Origin: Desulfobulbaceae bacterium
GTDB taxonomy: Bacteria; Desulfobacterota; Desulfobulbia; Desulfobulbales; Desulfocapsaceae
DNA: 36,836 nt
NCBI GenBank assembly: GCA_019163335.1
Contig: JAFLKM010000014.1
Span: forward strand, 1-36,836
Direction: 5' to 3'
The notes under the pieces are model-generated. The model saw only the letters and a list, made by a program, of their open reading frames with translations, was not told where the DNA came from and did no database searches. How positions within the stretch are numbered: position 1 is the stretch's first letter; every line of letters starts with the position of its first letter. Of the stretch, positions 15,330 through 22,800 are shown one piece after another. Position numbers and translations under genes: made by a program.

Positions 15330-15773
15330 TCAGCCCCTGGGGCTACTCGGGTCAAGGCCATGGGCGGTCAAAATTTCCAGAATCCGGTTGCGTACGGCCA
15401 CGATGATCGCACCACAGCCCTCAAGCTCTTTGCCCTTGTCCTCTCCCAGGATCTCATCACAGGTAATGCCGCCCCAGCGATGCGACCCGGTCTGCTGGAA
15501 CCATTCCATAAATTCAGCCAGCATCAGCGGATAGCTGTCGAGCGCTTCGTCTTGACTACCGCCTGCCGCCCCATACAGGGCAAGGACACAGGCCCCGCCA
15601 CTTGCTGCGCCGCAGATCGAGCCAATCCCCACCCCATTGCAGAGCCCGGCCATGGCACGAACCAGCGGCACATTTTCTTCTCCCATGTCTTCCAGGGCCA
15701 GCTGGATCAGAATCTGACTGCAGCACAACCCTTGCGCGACGTGGTGCAGGATCCGTATAGAGGTGTCATCCAT
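15330..15773 (-). CDS. C-GCAxxG-C-C family protein (DVU_1555 family)
   Basis: A 147-residue protein with the spaced cysteines that define the family: GLCCSQ (17-18), MAGLCNG (45), ICGAASGGAC (54 and 62) and GITCDEILG. Such proteins are thought to be redox or metal-binding; some homologues carry selenocysteine in place of Cys. The start at 15773 directly abuts the methyltransferase stop at 15775. The frame is open further upstream, but that part reads through the methyltransferase gene and is not used. Confidence 0.82.
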   Translation of the reverse strand: MDDTSIRILHHVAQGLCCSQILIQLALEDMGEENVPLVRAMAGLCNGVGIGSICGAASGGACVLALYGAAGGSQDEALDSYPLMLAEFMEWFQQTGSHRWGGITCDEILGEDKGKELEGCGAIIVAVRNRILEILTAHGLDPSSPRG

Positions 15774-15774
15774 T

Positions 15775-16515
15775 TTAATCCTCTTTCTTTTGGGCGATAA
15801 GCAGGTAATATCCAAGCCGCGCACCCTGCAGGGCGCAGCAGGTTTCACGGGCCTCTTCCTGGCCCATGAACAGCTGCCAGAATGTTTCCAGGCTGCCGTA
15901 GCTGAAAATGATCTGGCCCGCCAGCTGTTTCAGGGAGGCACTCTGATCCTCGAGAACAAGAATTGAAAACCCGGCAGCCTCAACTGCCGCCGTAATTATC
16001 TCCAAGGGCAGTGAGCTGGTCACACAGCTGCGTACTGCAGGAATACCAGAATCCTCCGGCCCCGCAGTTTCCCGGCTGAAGATATCGGTGAGCACCAGTT
16101 TTCCACCCGGCAGCAGAATCCGCGCCATCTCCTTTAAAGTTTTCGGAATATCTCCGCTCAATGACAGAACGCACTCGCTGATAATACCATCAAAGCCGGC
16201 ATCCAGCACGGGAATGGCCATGACCTCGGCCTGTATCAACGGAACAGTAGGATTTGCCGACACAGCCTGTCTGAGCATGGAGGCGCTGCTGTCAAGGCCG
16301 ACAGGCCGGAGCTGAAAGCAGCCGGCCAGGAGGGTCAGGGTATGGCCCGGCCCACAGCCGAGATCAAGAATGGTCGAGCCCGGCGGCAGGCCGCTAAGCT
16401 CTATGGCCCGGGCAGTCAACTCCACCCCACCCGGTCGGAGCATTCCCCCGGTGAGATCGGATAATGCCTTCTGCTCATACAGGGCAAAGGGTTGACAGGG
16501 GGCCACAAGACTCAT
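15775..16515 (-). CDS. Class I SAM-dependent methyltransferase (DVU_1556 family, TrsM-like)
   Basis: A 246-residue protein with SAM-binding motif I TILDLGCGPGHT (about residues 48-59), an acidic loop VGLDSS, IISECVLSLSGD and LLPGGKLVLTDIF, the usual post-motifs of UbiE/ArsM-like enzymes. The C-terminal third contains a conserved Cys (ETCCALQGARLGYYLLIA). It sits between the small CxxC redox protein and the C-GCAxxG-C-C protein. What it methylates is unknown; its constant partnership with the radical SAM protein suggests a shared small-molecule or peptide substrate. Confidence 0.82.
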   Translation of the reverse strand: MSLVAPCQPFALYEQKALSDLTGGMLRPGGVELTARAIELSGLPPGSTILDLGCGPGHTLTLLAGCFQLRPVGLDSSASMLRQAVSANPTVPLIQAEVMAIPVLDAGFDGIISECVLSLSGDIPKTLKEMARILLPGGKLVLTDIFSRETAGPEDSGIPAVRSCVTSSLPLEIITAAVEAAGFSILVLEDQSASLKQLAGQIIFSYGSLETFWQLFMGQEEARETCCALQGARLGYYLLIAQKKED

Positions 16516-16527
16516 AAAGACGTGGCC

Positions 16528-16737
16528 TTACTTATCTTCGAGAAGCTGTTCCACGGCATGCATCTTGCCCATGGCAAGATCTTCCGGAATCAGGACAAAA
16601 CCACAGGTGGAGCAGACCATCAGCTCCACGGTGAAGACGGAGCCCATATAGCTCACGTTGACTTTTTCCGGCTGCAGCTCCTGATTGCAGGGGGCACAGC
16701 GCCAGGTGGTTTGGGAGATAAAAGAAAAGGTGCTCAT
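16528..16737 (-). CDS. Small two-CxxC redox protein (DVU_1557 family)
   Basis: A 69-residue protein with CAPC at 14-17 and CSTC at 42-45, a zinc-ribbon or rubredoxin-like knuckle pair. It could bind one metal or pass electrons to or from the large flavin/iron-sulfur protein whose gene overlaps it by four bases (16734-16737). Too short for firm functional assignment. Confidence 0.75.
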   Translation of the reverse strand: MSTFSFISQTTWRCAPCNQELQPEKVNVSYMGSVFTVELMVCSTCGFVLIPEDLAMGKMHAVEQLLEDK

Positions 16738-19040
16738 ACTTTTTTTCCTTCGGGCAGAATCATCCGGTGGCTATAGGCATTATGGACACGATAGCCGGAG
16801 TCAAGGACCTCATATTCAGCCCAGTAGGTCACCCGGACGGGTCGGTGGTTTGCCAGGCGGTGACCGGTCTGAGGATCTTCGAGAAACCTTCCGGATTGCT
16901 CGGCCTGGAGGATAACCTTCTGTAGGTCATCTTCGAGAATCAGCCTTTTCTCCATCAGCTCCCGGACCTGCGGGGCAATGGTCAGGACAACCTGTTTGTG
17001 CTCAGGGGCAAGGGCTGACGCTTCCTGCCAGAGAGAGGCCAGCAGCTGTTCCTTGAGGCGGGCCCGGTTCTCGTGCCTCCCCGAAAAGCCGGGATTGGCA
17101 CGCAGCAGCGGGTCAGCCTGATCTGCTGCCGGGAAACAATAGTCAAGCAGATGGGCCACCCGATGTCCCGAGGCCGCCAGGTTGTCACGACACATGGCAC
17201 AATAAGCGAGACTATCGAGGCTGCTGCGTCCGCCCTTACGCTCGGCCGCCTCTTCACCCAAGGGACCATTGACAAACTGCATCAGACCGCCAAAGCCGCA
17301 GCAGTCAGTCAGTTCGCCGGAAAAGGGTTGTTCAGCCACGCTCATCCCCAGTTGACGGACAATGTTCCGGACACTGGCACGAATTTCCGGTTCCTTGCGA
17401 ACCCCGCAGGGATCATGAATGGTCATCGGCTGGGACAACGGTGCCCTCTTCTCTTCAGGCAGGCCAGTTTCTTCCAGGATCTGCCAGAGGGAACGGAGCT
17501 GGAGTTCCGGGGCAAACTCTTTGAAGGTCGCATAACAGCTTGAGCAGGCAGTGATGATAAGCGGATTGCCGTTTTCTTGAATGATGGTGGAAAAATCCTC
17601 CATGGTAGCGGCAAAGAGCTCCTGCCGGCCCGACCAGTGCGCCGGGATACCGCAGCAGCCAAGCATCAGCCCCACCCCATCCTCGAGATGCCGGGTCAGG
17701 TGCAGATAGGTTTTCTCAACGAGATCCGGGGCCGAACCTGCCAGCTGACAGCCGGGATAGAAGAGATAGCGGCTGCTCGATTTGCCCGGCTGATGGCGGA
17801 ACATCGCCGCCACAGCACTGAGACTGAAGTCCATGTCCTGCAGGGCGAACTCATGGGCCGAGGGCGGCATGGTAGAGTCGAGCACCATGCTCTGCCTGGT
17901 GGTCAGGCAGACCTCAGCCATGGGAAACTGATGCGGACAAATGAGGGTGCATTGACCGCAGAGACTGCACGAGTTGATCATCGTGTTGGCGGTACGGGTA
18001 CCCTGGACAACGGCCTGATTGTTATAAATTTTTCTGACTAATGTTTTGGGGTACTCCTTAAATGTCTGCAGGAAGGCGCACTGCTTAACGCATTCCAGAC
18101 ATTGGCACTGCAGGCAGCGAGCCGCTTCGCCGGCTGCCTCCTGCCTAGTATAACCGGCAACGGGGTCAGCGGGCAGAATGAGGCTGAGGGGTTCAATGCC
18201 GGTGATATCGGTAAAGAGCCTGGTGGCACAGGCGCCCTCCCGCTCACGTTGGGCGGTGAGAGACACCTTCTGCAGATAGCGTTCGATGGAAAGGGCCGCT
18301 CGACGTCCCTCTTCGACCTGCTGTATCACCGAATAGCCGTCCGGGCCAGTGCCGCCGCCGGTGAAACAGCCGGGGCGGTCCACTTCCAGGGTCAAGGGAT
18401 CCGGATGGCGGCAATCCAGACAGAAATCATCAATGGGAGCCCAGTCCCGATCCATGAAGACCGCGTCATAATAGTTGAGGGTGTATTCGACGAACTCAGG
18501 ATCCATTTGGCAGTCAAAAATGATATTGACTCCGTAAGAGCCCAGCTGTTCCACGGCAGCATCAAGAACCGTCAGGGGCAGCCGCTCCTCCCCGAAATTT
18601 CGCAGGGACCCGCCGATCTCCCGGTCGGTGGTCAGGATGGTAGCACTGCGTCCCTTACGGGCCAGGTCCAGGGCCGCGATCATGGAGGCAAGTCCTGAAC
18701 CGAAGAACACCACCCTTCCTTCAAGCTCCGGCAATTTTGTAAGTTTGAGAACCACCGCCGTGCCGGTGACGCAGTGGCGTTCCAGGGAAGCCACGGCCAG
18801 TGGATCGCCTGCTTCCAGGCGTTTGCAGGCCTGACGGCATGGCTCATCACAGATTCGGCCAACAATATCGGCAAAGGGCATGGTGCGATCGAGCACCCGT
18901 CTGGCCCCGCGCTCATCGCCTTTGGCCAGACAGGCCATGAAGGTGCGAACATCAACATGAATGGGGCAGGCCGCCGTGCAGAAGGGCAATTCCTCCTGGA
19001 TGCATGTGGCTTCAAGGGTACGGAGCAGCTGTTGTTCCAT
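16734..19040 (-). CDS. Flavin and dicluster iron-sulfur oxidoreductase with CCG domains (DVU_1558 family)
   Basis: A 768-residue multidomain redox protein. The N-terminus resembles GltD/NfnB (CTAACPIHVDVRTF, GRICDEPCRQACKR), followed by an FAD/NAD-type Rossmann segment (VVFFGSGLASMIAALDLARKG) and TGGGTGPDGYSVI. Then come two ferredoxin-like motifs (CLQCQCLECVKQCAF and CSLCGQCTLICPHQFP) and two HdrD/GlpC-type cysteine-rich modules (YPGCQ with GCCGIPA; HDPCG with DCCGFGGL). About 100 C-terminal residues follow that I cannot assign. It is the likely electron acceptor of the aldehyde oxidoreductase, linking it to a pyridine nucleotide, ferredoxin or the quinone/thiol pool. That role is inference from the adjacent gene. 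Confidence 0.82.
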   Translation of the reverse strand: MEQQLLRTLEATCIQEELPFCTAACPIHVDVRTFMACLAKGDERGARRVLDRTMPFADIVGRICDEPCRQACKRLEAGDPLAVASLERHCVTGTAVVLKLTKLPELEGRVVFFGSGLASMIAALDLARKGRSATILTTDREIGGSLRNFGEERLPLTVLDAAVEQLGSYGVNIIFDCQMDPEFVEYTLNYYDAVFMDRDWAPIDDFCLDCRHPDPLTLEVDRPGCFTGGGTGPDGYSVIQQVEEGRRAALSIERYLQKVSLTAQREREGACATRLFTDITGIEPLSLILPADPVAGYTRQEAAGEAARCLQCQCLECVKQCAFLQTFKEYPKTLVRKIYNNQAVVQGTRTANTMINSCSLCGQCTLICPHQFPMAEVCLTTRQSMVLDSTMPPSAHEFALQDMDFSLSAVAAMFRHQPGKSSSRYLFYPGCQLAGSAPDLVEKTYLHLTRHLEDGVGLMLGCCGIPAHWSGRQELFAATMEDFSTIIQENGNPLIITACSSCYATFKEFAPELQLRSLWQILEETGLPEEKRAPLSQPMTIHDPCGVRKEPEIRASVRNIVRQLGMSVAEQPFSGELTDCCGFGGLMQFVNGPLGEEAAERKGGRSSLDSLAYCAMCRDNLAASGHRVAHLLDYCFPAADQADPLLRANPGFSGRHENRARLKEQLLASLWQEASALAPEHKQVVLTIAPQVRELMEKRLILEDDLQKVILQAEQSGRFLEDPQTGHRLANHRPVRVTYWAEYEVLDSGYRVHNAYSHRMILPEGKKV

Positions 19041-19072
19041 TCTTGAATATACGAAGGCTGAAGATTAAGGGA

Positions 19073-19110
19073 AATCAGGGGAAAGCCGGATCGCCGGTTT
19101 TCCCCTGATT
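19073..19110 (-). terminator. Strong hairpin between the aldehyde oxidoreductase and its downstream genes
   Basis: Twelve-base perfect arms (AATCAGGGGAAA with TTTCCCCTGATT) enclosing a further CCGG/CCGG pair. On the minus strand TTTCCCTT follows, a weak U-run, so partial termination or 3'-end protection of the AOR message is likely. Confidence 0.65.
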
Positions 19111-19139
19111 GTTGCGTGTAAATGAATGGATGGAAGCGA

Positions 19140-21857
19140 TTATTTCTTCAAGGCAGCAAGAACTTTCTCCGGCAGGGCCGGCAGTCTTCTGATACGGGCG
19201 CCGCAGGCATTGTAGATGCCGTTGATAACCGCAGCATGGGGACAGGTCAGCGGCAGCTCACCAACCCCGGATGCCCCAAAGGGACCGTCAGGACGGGGGG
19301 TCTCCACATAAATCAGTTCCATATCGTCGGGAATCTGCTTGATATAGGGAAATCCTGCCCCAACCATGGTGGAGTGTTTCTTGATATCTTCAAAGTCTTC
19401 CGTCAAGGCCAAGCCGATGGCCTGGGCCATGCCGCCGTACAACTGACCATCCACCACCAGCTTATTAACAATCTTGCCGACGTCGGCAACACAGGTCATT
19501 TTCTCCACCGTTGTCTTGCCGGTGGCAAGCTCAACGGCCACTTCCGCCATGAACAGACCATACATATAACAGCAGAAGGGATTTCCCTGGCCGTTTTCAT
19601 CACAGTTGCCGGCCGGCGCCGACCACTTGCCATTGACCTTGGTGGGAATGTTTTCGGCAACCATCTCTACAAAGGAACGGAAAGTTCCGTCACTTTTCTG
19701 CATGGATTTGACCAGTTCCTCACATCCAACCCGGATGGACTGTCCCACCACCACCTGACTGCGGCTGCCGCCGGCGGGGCCGGAGTTGGGGCAGGTGGAG
19801 GTATCATTCATCACCAGTCTGATCTGGGCGGCAGTGATGCCCAAAGGTCGCAGAGCCTCATGGGCGGTGCCCAGGGTACCCATGTCAGCACCCTGTCCGT
19901 GGTCTTCCCAGGTGTTGTAAATGGTCACGGTGCCGTCGGCATTCAGTCCGACAACGGTTTCGGCAGTATCCGGGCCATCCAAGCCGCAACCATAGACCCC
20001 AAGGGCAATCCCCACTCCCCGTTTGACCGTATCCGTTGAAGCAGCGGCGGTCTTCTTTTTGGCCTCTTCATATTTGGGGCGCAGCAGGGTCAGCATCTCA
20101 GGCAGAGAATACACCTCGGGATCCTGACCGGTGGGGGTGGTGGCACCTTTCCGGTAGCAGTTTTTGAAGCGCAGTTCAAGGGGATCCATGCCCAGTTTTT
20201 CCGCCAGCTCATCCATAAGAACCTCGGAGGCAAACTCGGACTGGGGAGAACCGTATCCACGGAATGCAGACCCCCAGGCATGGTTGGTGCAAACGGTGCG
20301 GCCTTCGCCACGGATGTTTTTGATATCATAGCCGGCACCGATGAACTGGGCACCACGCAGGGTGAGCAAATCACCAAATTCCGAATAGGGCCCATGATCA
20401 ACCGACCAGTCGGTCTCCATGGCCTGCAGCATTCCATCCTTGTTCGCCGCCATCTTTACATTCATAAAGAAAGGCGAACGCTTGCCGGTATAGGTCTGCT
20501 GCTGGAAATAATCGTAACAGAGAAAAACCGGACGCTGGGTGGCAATGGCGGCGGCACCGACCAGGGCTTCCATGGTCGGACTGAACTTATAACCAAAGGT
20601 GCCACCGGCATTATTCTGCACCAGCACCAAATCCTCAGGGGCCACACCCAGGCCCGGGGCGATCATGTAGAGGTGGAGATGAACACCGATGGATTTGGAG
20701 TGAATAACCAGTTTGCCCTCATCGTTATAATAGGCAAAACCGACATCGGGCTCAATGGGCATATGCGGTTGACGGCCCACGTAATAATCACCTTCCATGA
20801 CCACGTCGGCCTTGGCAAAAATCGGGGCGGTTTCCTCACCCTTGGCAATCTTCTGGATATAATAGATGTTTGGGGTGCCGGGATGGATCTCAAGGGCATC
20901 CTGCTCCATGGCAGCCGGTGCGCTCATATAAGCCGGCAACTCTTCCAGCTCAACCTTGACCATTTTTGCGGCTGCCTTGGCATGTTTTTCGGTGTCGGCA
21001 CAGACGATGGCAATGGCGTCGCCAAATTGAAAGACCTTTTCATCGCAGAGAATGGGCCGATCCCAGCCGTCGCCCTTATTGGAGGGGAAGGTGATAAGCC
21101 CGGTGATGCGATTCTTGCCTTTGATATCCTTGGCGGTGACTACCTTGAAGACACCCGGCATCTTTTCGGCCTCGGTGGTGTCGACGGAGAGGATATTGGC
21201 GTGGGAAACCTCTGCCTGAACCAGGGCCATCTGGAGGGTGTTATCGGGCAGCTGAAGACCACGGTCAGCACCGAAGTCCCAGGTTCCCGTGACCTTGGCG
21301 GCAGCACTGGGGCGAGGCATGTTGGTGCCGAAGACTTTGCCGTCAGCGGGAATTTTATAGGCCAGATCCTTGAGCGTGAGCTCACCCTTCAAGACCTTGG
21401 CCGCATCCTGCACCGCATCCACCAACTGCTTGTACCCGGTACAACGACAGGCGTTGCGATTCTTCTGAAACCAGTCACGAATCTCTTCCCGGGAAGGATC
21501 ACCATTGCCGTCGAGCAAAGCCTTGGCCGACACGATAAATCCTGGAGTACAGAAACCGCACTGGGCACCACCATGGACCATCCACGCCATCTGGATGGCA
21601 TGCAGGTCAGTGGGGGTACCTATCCCCTCAATGGTGGTCACGGCAGCACCATCGGCCACCTTTTCCATCTTGGTGACGCAGGAACGGGTTAGTTTTCCAT
21701 CCACGATAACACTACAGGCACCGCACTGTCCCTTACCGCAACCGATTTTAGTCCCGGTGAGCATCAGTCTCTTGCGCAGGACTTCCGCCAGGCTCTCATC
21801 CGCTTCCACGACAAAGTTTCTTTCAATACCATTAACGTACAGTTTCTTTTTAATCAT
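19140..21857 (-). CDS. mop: Molybdenum aldehyde oxidoreductase, Mop type
   Basis: A 905-residue xanthine-oxidase-family enzyme (aldehyde plus water to acid, two electrons out). The plant-type [2Fe-2S] cluster has C40, C45, C48 and C60. The second cluster has C100, C103, C137 and C139; the spacing is as in D. gigas Mop. The Mo domain shows GGTFGYKFSPTMEAL, AFRGYGSPQ, PAGGSRSQVVVGQS and the catalytic Glu in GASGVGELPL. There is no FAD domain, so electrons must leave through the iron-sulfur clusters to an outside protein. The start is the ATG at 21857, with GGAG eight bases ahead; an in-frame TTG lies four codons upstream. It is transcribed from the sigma-54 promoter at 22073-22088 with a leader of about 200 bases. 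Confidence 0.95.
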   Translation of the reverse strand: MIKKKLYVNGIERNFVVEADESLAEVLRKRLMLTGTKIGCGKGQCGACSVIVDGKLTRSCVTKMEKVADGAAVTTIEGIGTPTDLHAIQMAWMVHGGAQCGFCTPGFIVSAKALLDGNGDPSREEIRDWFQKNRNACRCTGYKQLVDAVQDAAKVLKGELTLKDLAYKIPADGKVFGTNMPRPSAAAKVTGTWDFGADRGLQLPDNTLQMALVQAEVSHANILSVDTTEAEKMPGVFKVVTAKDIKGKNRITGLITFPSNKGDGWDRPILCDEKVFQFGDAIAIVCADTEKHAKAAAKMVKVELEELPAYMSAPAAMEQDALEIHPGTPNIYYIQKIAKGEETAPIFAKADVVMEGDYYVGRQPHMPIEPDVGFAYYNDEGKLVIHSKSIGVHLHLYMIAPGLGVAPEDLVLVQNNAGGTFGYKFSPTMEALVGAAAIATQRPVFLCYDYFQQQTYTGKRSPFFMNVKMAANKDGMLQAMETDWSVDHGPYSEFGDLLTLRGAQFIGAGYDIKNIRGEGRTVCTNHAWGSAFRGYGSPQSEFASEVLMDELAEKLGMDPLELRFKNCYRKGATTPTGQDPEVYSLPEMLTLLRPKYEEAKKKTAAASTDTVKRGVGIALGVYGCGLDGPDTAETVVGLNADGTVTIYNTWEDHGQGADMGTLGTAHEALRPLGITAAQIRLVMNDTSTCPNSGPAGGSRSQVVVGQSIRVGCEELVKSMQKSDGTFRSFVEMVAENIPTKVNGKWSAPAGNCDENGQGNPFCCYMYGLFMAEVAVELATGKTTVEKMTCVADVGKIVNKLVVDGQLYGGMAQAIGLALTEDFEDIKKHSTMVGAGFPYIKQIPDDMELIYVETPRPDGPFGASGVGELPLTCPHAAVINGIYNACGARIRRLPALPEKVLAALKK

Positions 21858-22072
21858 AAGAGTCTCCAAGTTTAATGTTTATTATCAAACAACTCGTCCA
21901 AGGTAACGGTATCATGAAAAATAATTAAACAACAGGACTATCCTGCGCCCACACTTTTCAAGCAACCGGGAATACATCAGATCAGACAAGATCCACAAGC
22001 CGACCAAAAACGTTCCTCCCCAAAGGACGCCTTCGCTCTTGTCTTGAATCCATAATTTAGCTTTTTTTCTGA

Positions 22073-22088
22073 TACAAAATATGTGCCA
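22073..22088 (-). promoter_or_regulatory. Sigma-54 promoter of the aldehyde oxidoreductase series
   Basis: On the minus strand TGGCACATATTTTGTA fits TGGCAC-N5-TTGCW with one change (T for C in the -12 box). Transcription would start near 22062. The region 21858-22800 holds this promoter, six enhancer dyads and the divergent ADH2 promoter; I see no gene in it. Confidence 0.82.
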
Positions 22089-22143
22089 AATGAAATTTCA
22101 CTGCTATTTTAATAAGTTGAGAGATTCTTCCTCAGGAGTTGAA

Positions 22144-22158
22144 AAGACAATATGACTC
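22144..22158 (+). promoter_or_regulatory. Enhancer dyad 1 of AOR
   Basis: AAGACAATATGACTC. The core at 22146 is 58 bp upstream of the -24 edge, exactly as in the ADH1 promoter. Confidence 0.7.
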
Positions 22159-22244
22159 AACAAACGTCAAACGAGGATTATCAAGAAAAATTCCCCACCT
22201 CTGTCTCTCTCTAAACGGCGTGATTAAAGACCTTTGTCTCGATG

Positions 22245-22259
22245 AAGACAAAATGAAAC
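22245..22259 (+). promoter_or_regulatory. Enhancer dyad 2 of AOR
   Basis: AAGACAAAATGAAAC, identical to dyad 2 of ADH1 (8018-8032), core 159 bp from the -24 edge. Confidence 0.72.
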
Positions 22260-22276
22260 AGCCATATTGGCAGAAA

Positions 22277-22291
22277 GGGACATTATGACCT
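22277..22291 (+). promoter_or_regulatory. Enhancer dyad 3 of AOR
   Basis: GGGACATTATGACCT, core 191 bp from the -24 edge. It lies 32 bp from dyad 2, i.e. three helical turns, as in ADH1. Confidence 0.7.
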
Positions 22292-22466
22292 GCACGATTT
22301 ATCGCAATGGACGATTGCTGAGCCTGTTTAAGTTTTTTTTTATCAAAAAACATGTTCCATGGCCAGAATACGCTTTCCTGTAAAACTGTTTTACCTGCCT
22401 GAGTCAATTCCCCCAAAACGGGATGACCATATCCATTATGCTCAAAGGAAAAAGCTCGCGCCAGAT

Positions 22467-22481
22467 GAGTCATACTGCCCC
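22467..22481 (-). promoter_or_regulatory. Enhancer dyad 3 of ADH2
   Basis: Plus strand GAGTCATACTGCCCC; on the minus strand the core reads GGCAGTATGACTC, one mismatch from the GACANNATGANNC pattern. Its near edge is 192 bp upstream of the ADH2 -24 element. Confidence 0.6.
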
Positions 22482-22497
22482 ACGATCGAGAAAAATT

Positions 22498-22512
22498 CGG
22501 TCATTATACCCC
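22498..22512 (-). promoter_or_regulatory. Enhancer dyad 2 of ADH2 (degenerate)
   Basis: Plus strand CGGTCATTATACCCC; the minus-strand core GGTATAATGACCG keeps one perfect half-site (GGTCA) and a weak second one. It is 161 bp upstream of the -24 element, close to the 159-160 bp of the other two promoters. Confidence 0.5.
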
Positions 22513-22600
22513 ATATCCAGGAAAGCCTACCGATTCAATACGATATATTCAGAAAATCCCCTTTGTAATTGTCAGTAAATACGATATACCATTTAACACA

Positions 22601-22615
22601 GGGTCATCTTGACAC
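22601..22615 (-). promoter_or_regulatory. Enhancer dyad 1 of ADH2
   Basis: Plus strand GGGTCATCTTGACAC, half-sites GGGTCA and TGACAC. The core edge at 22613 is 58 bp upstream of the -24 element at 22671, with the same orientation relative to the promoter as in ADH1 and AOR. Confidence 0.68.
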
Positions 22616-22670
22616 AGCCTGTAATTAGAATTTTTCACCAACCCCTTGAGTTACGATGTTTCTTTGCATG

Positions 22671-22686
22671 TGGCATGGAATCTGCT
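22671..22686 (+). promoter_or_regulatory. Sigma-54 promoter of ADH2 and the two-component genes
   Basis: TGGCATGGAATCTGCT fits the consensus with two changes (T for C at position 6, C for T at position 12) and correct GG-to-GC spacing. Transcription would start near 22697, about 100 bases before the ADH2 ATG. Confidence 0.72.
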
Positions 22687-22800
22687 TTGTAATTGAAGCT
22701 CTTTCAAACCTGAATATCGCCCGGACTATTTCCCGGGTTGAGCAAACCGGATTTCCCTGCATCGGCTGAAAGCGGTGCCCGGGACACTCTGAGAGAGGGC

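Noticed and set aside
20280-21692. 470-residue open frame on the plus strand inside the aldehyde oxidoreductase gene
   Set aside because: Low-complexity antisense translation of a conserved gene, with no motif of its own.
22132-22473. 113-residue open frame on the minus strand between AOR and ADH2
   Set aside because: It covers the six enhancer dyads and has no family resemblance and no ribosome site; the DNA is explained as regulatory.
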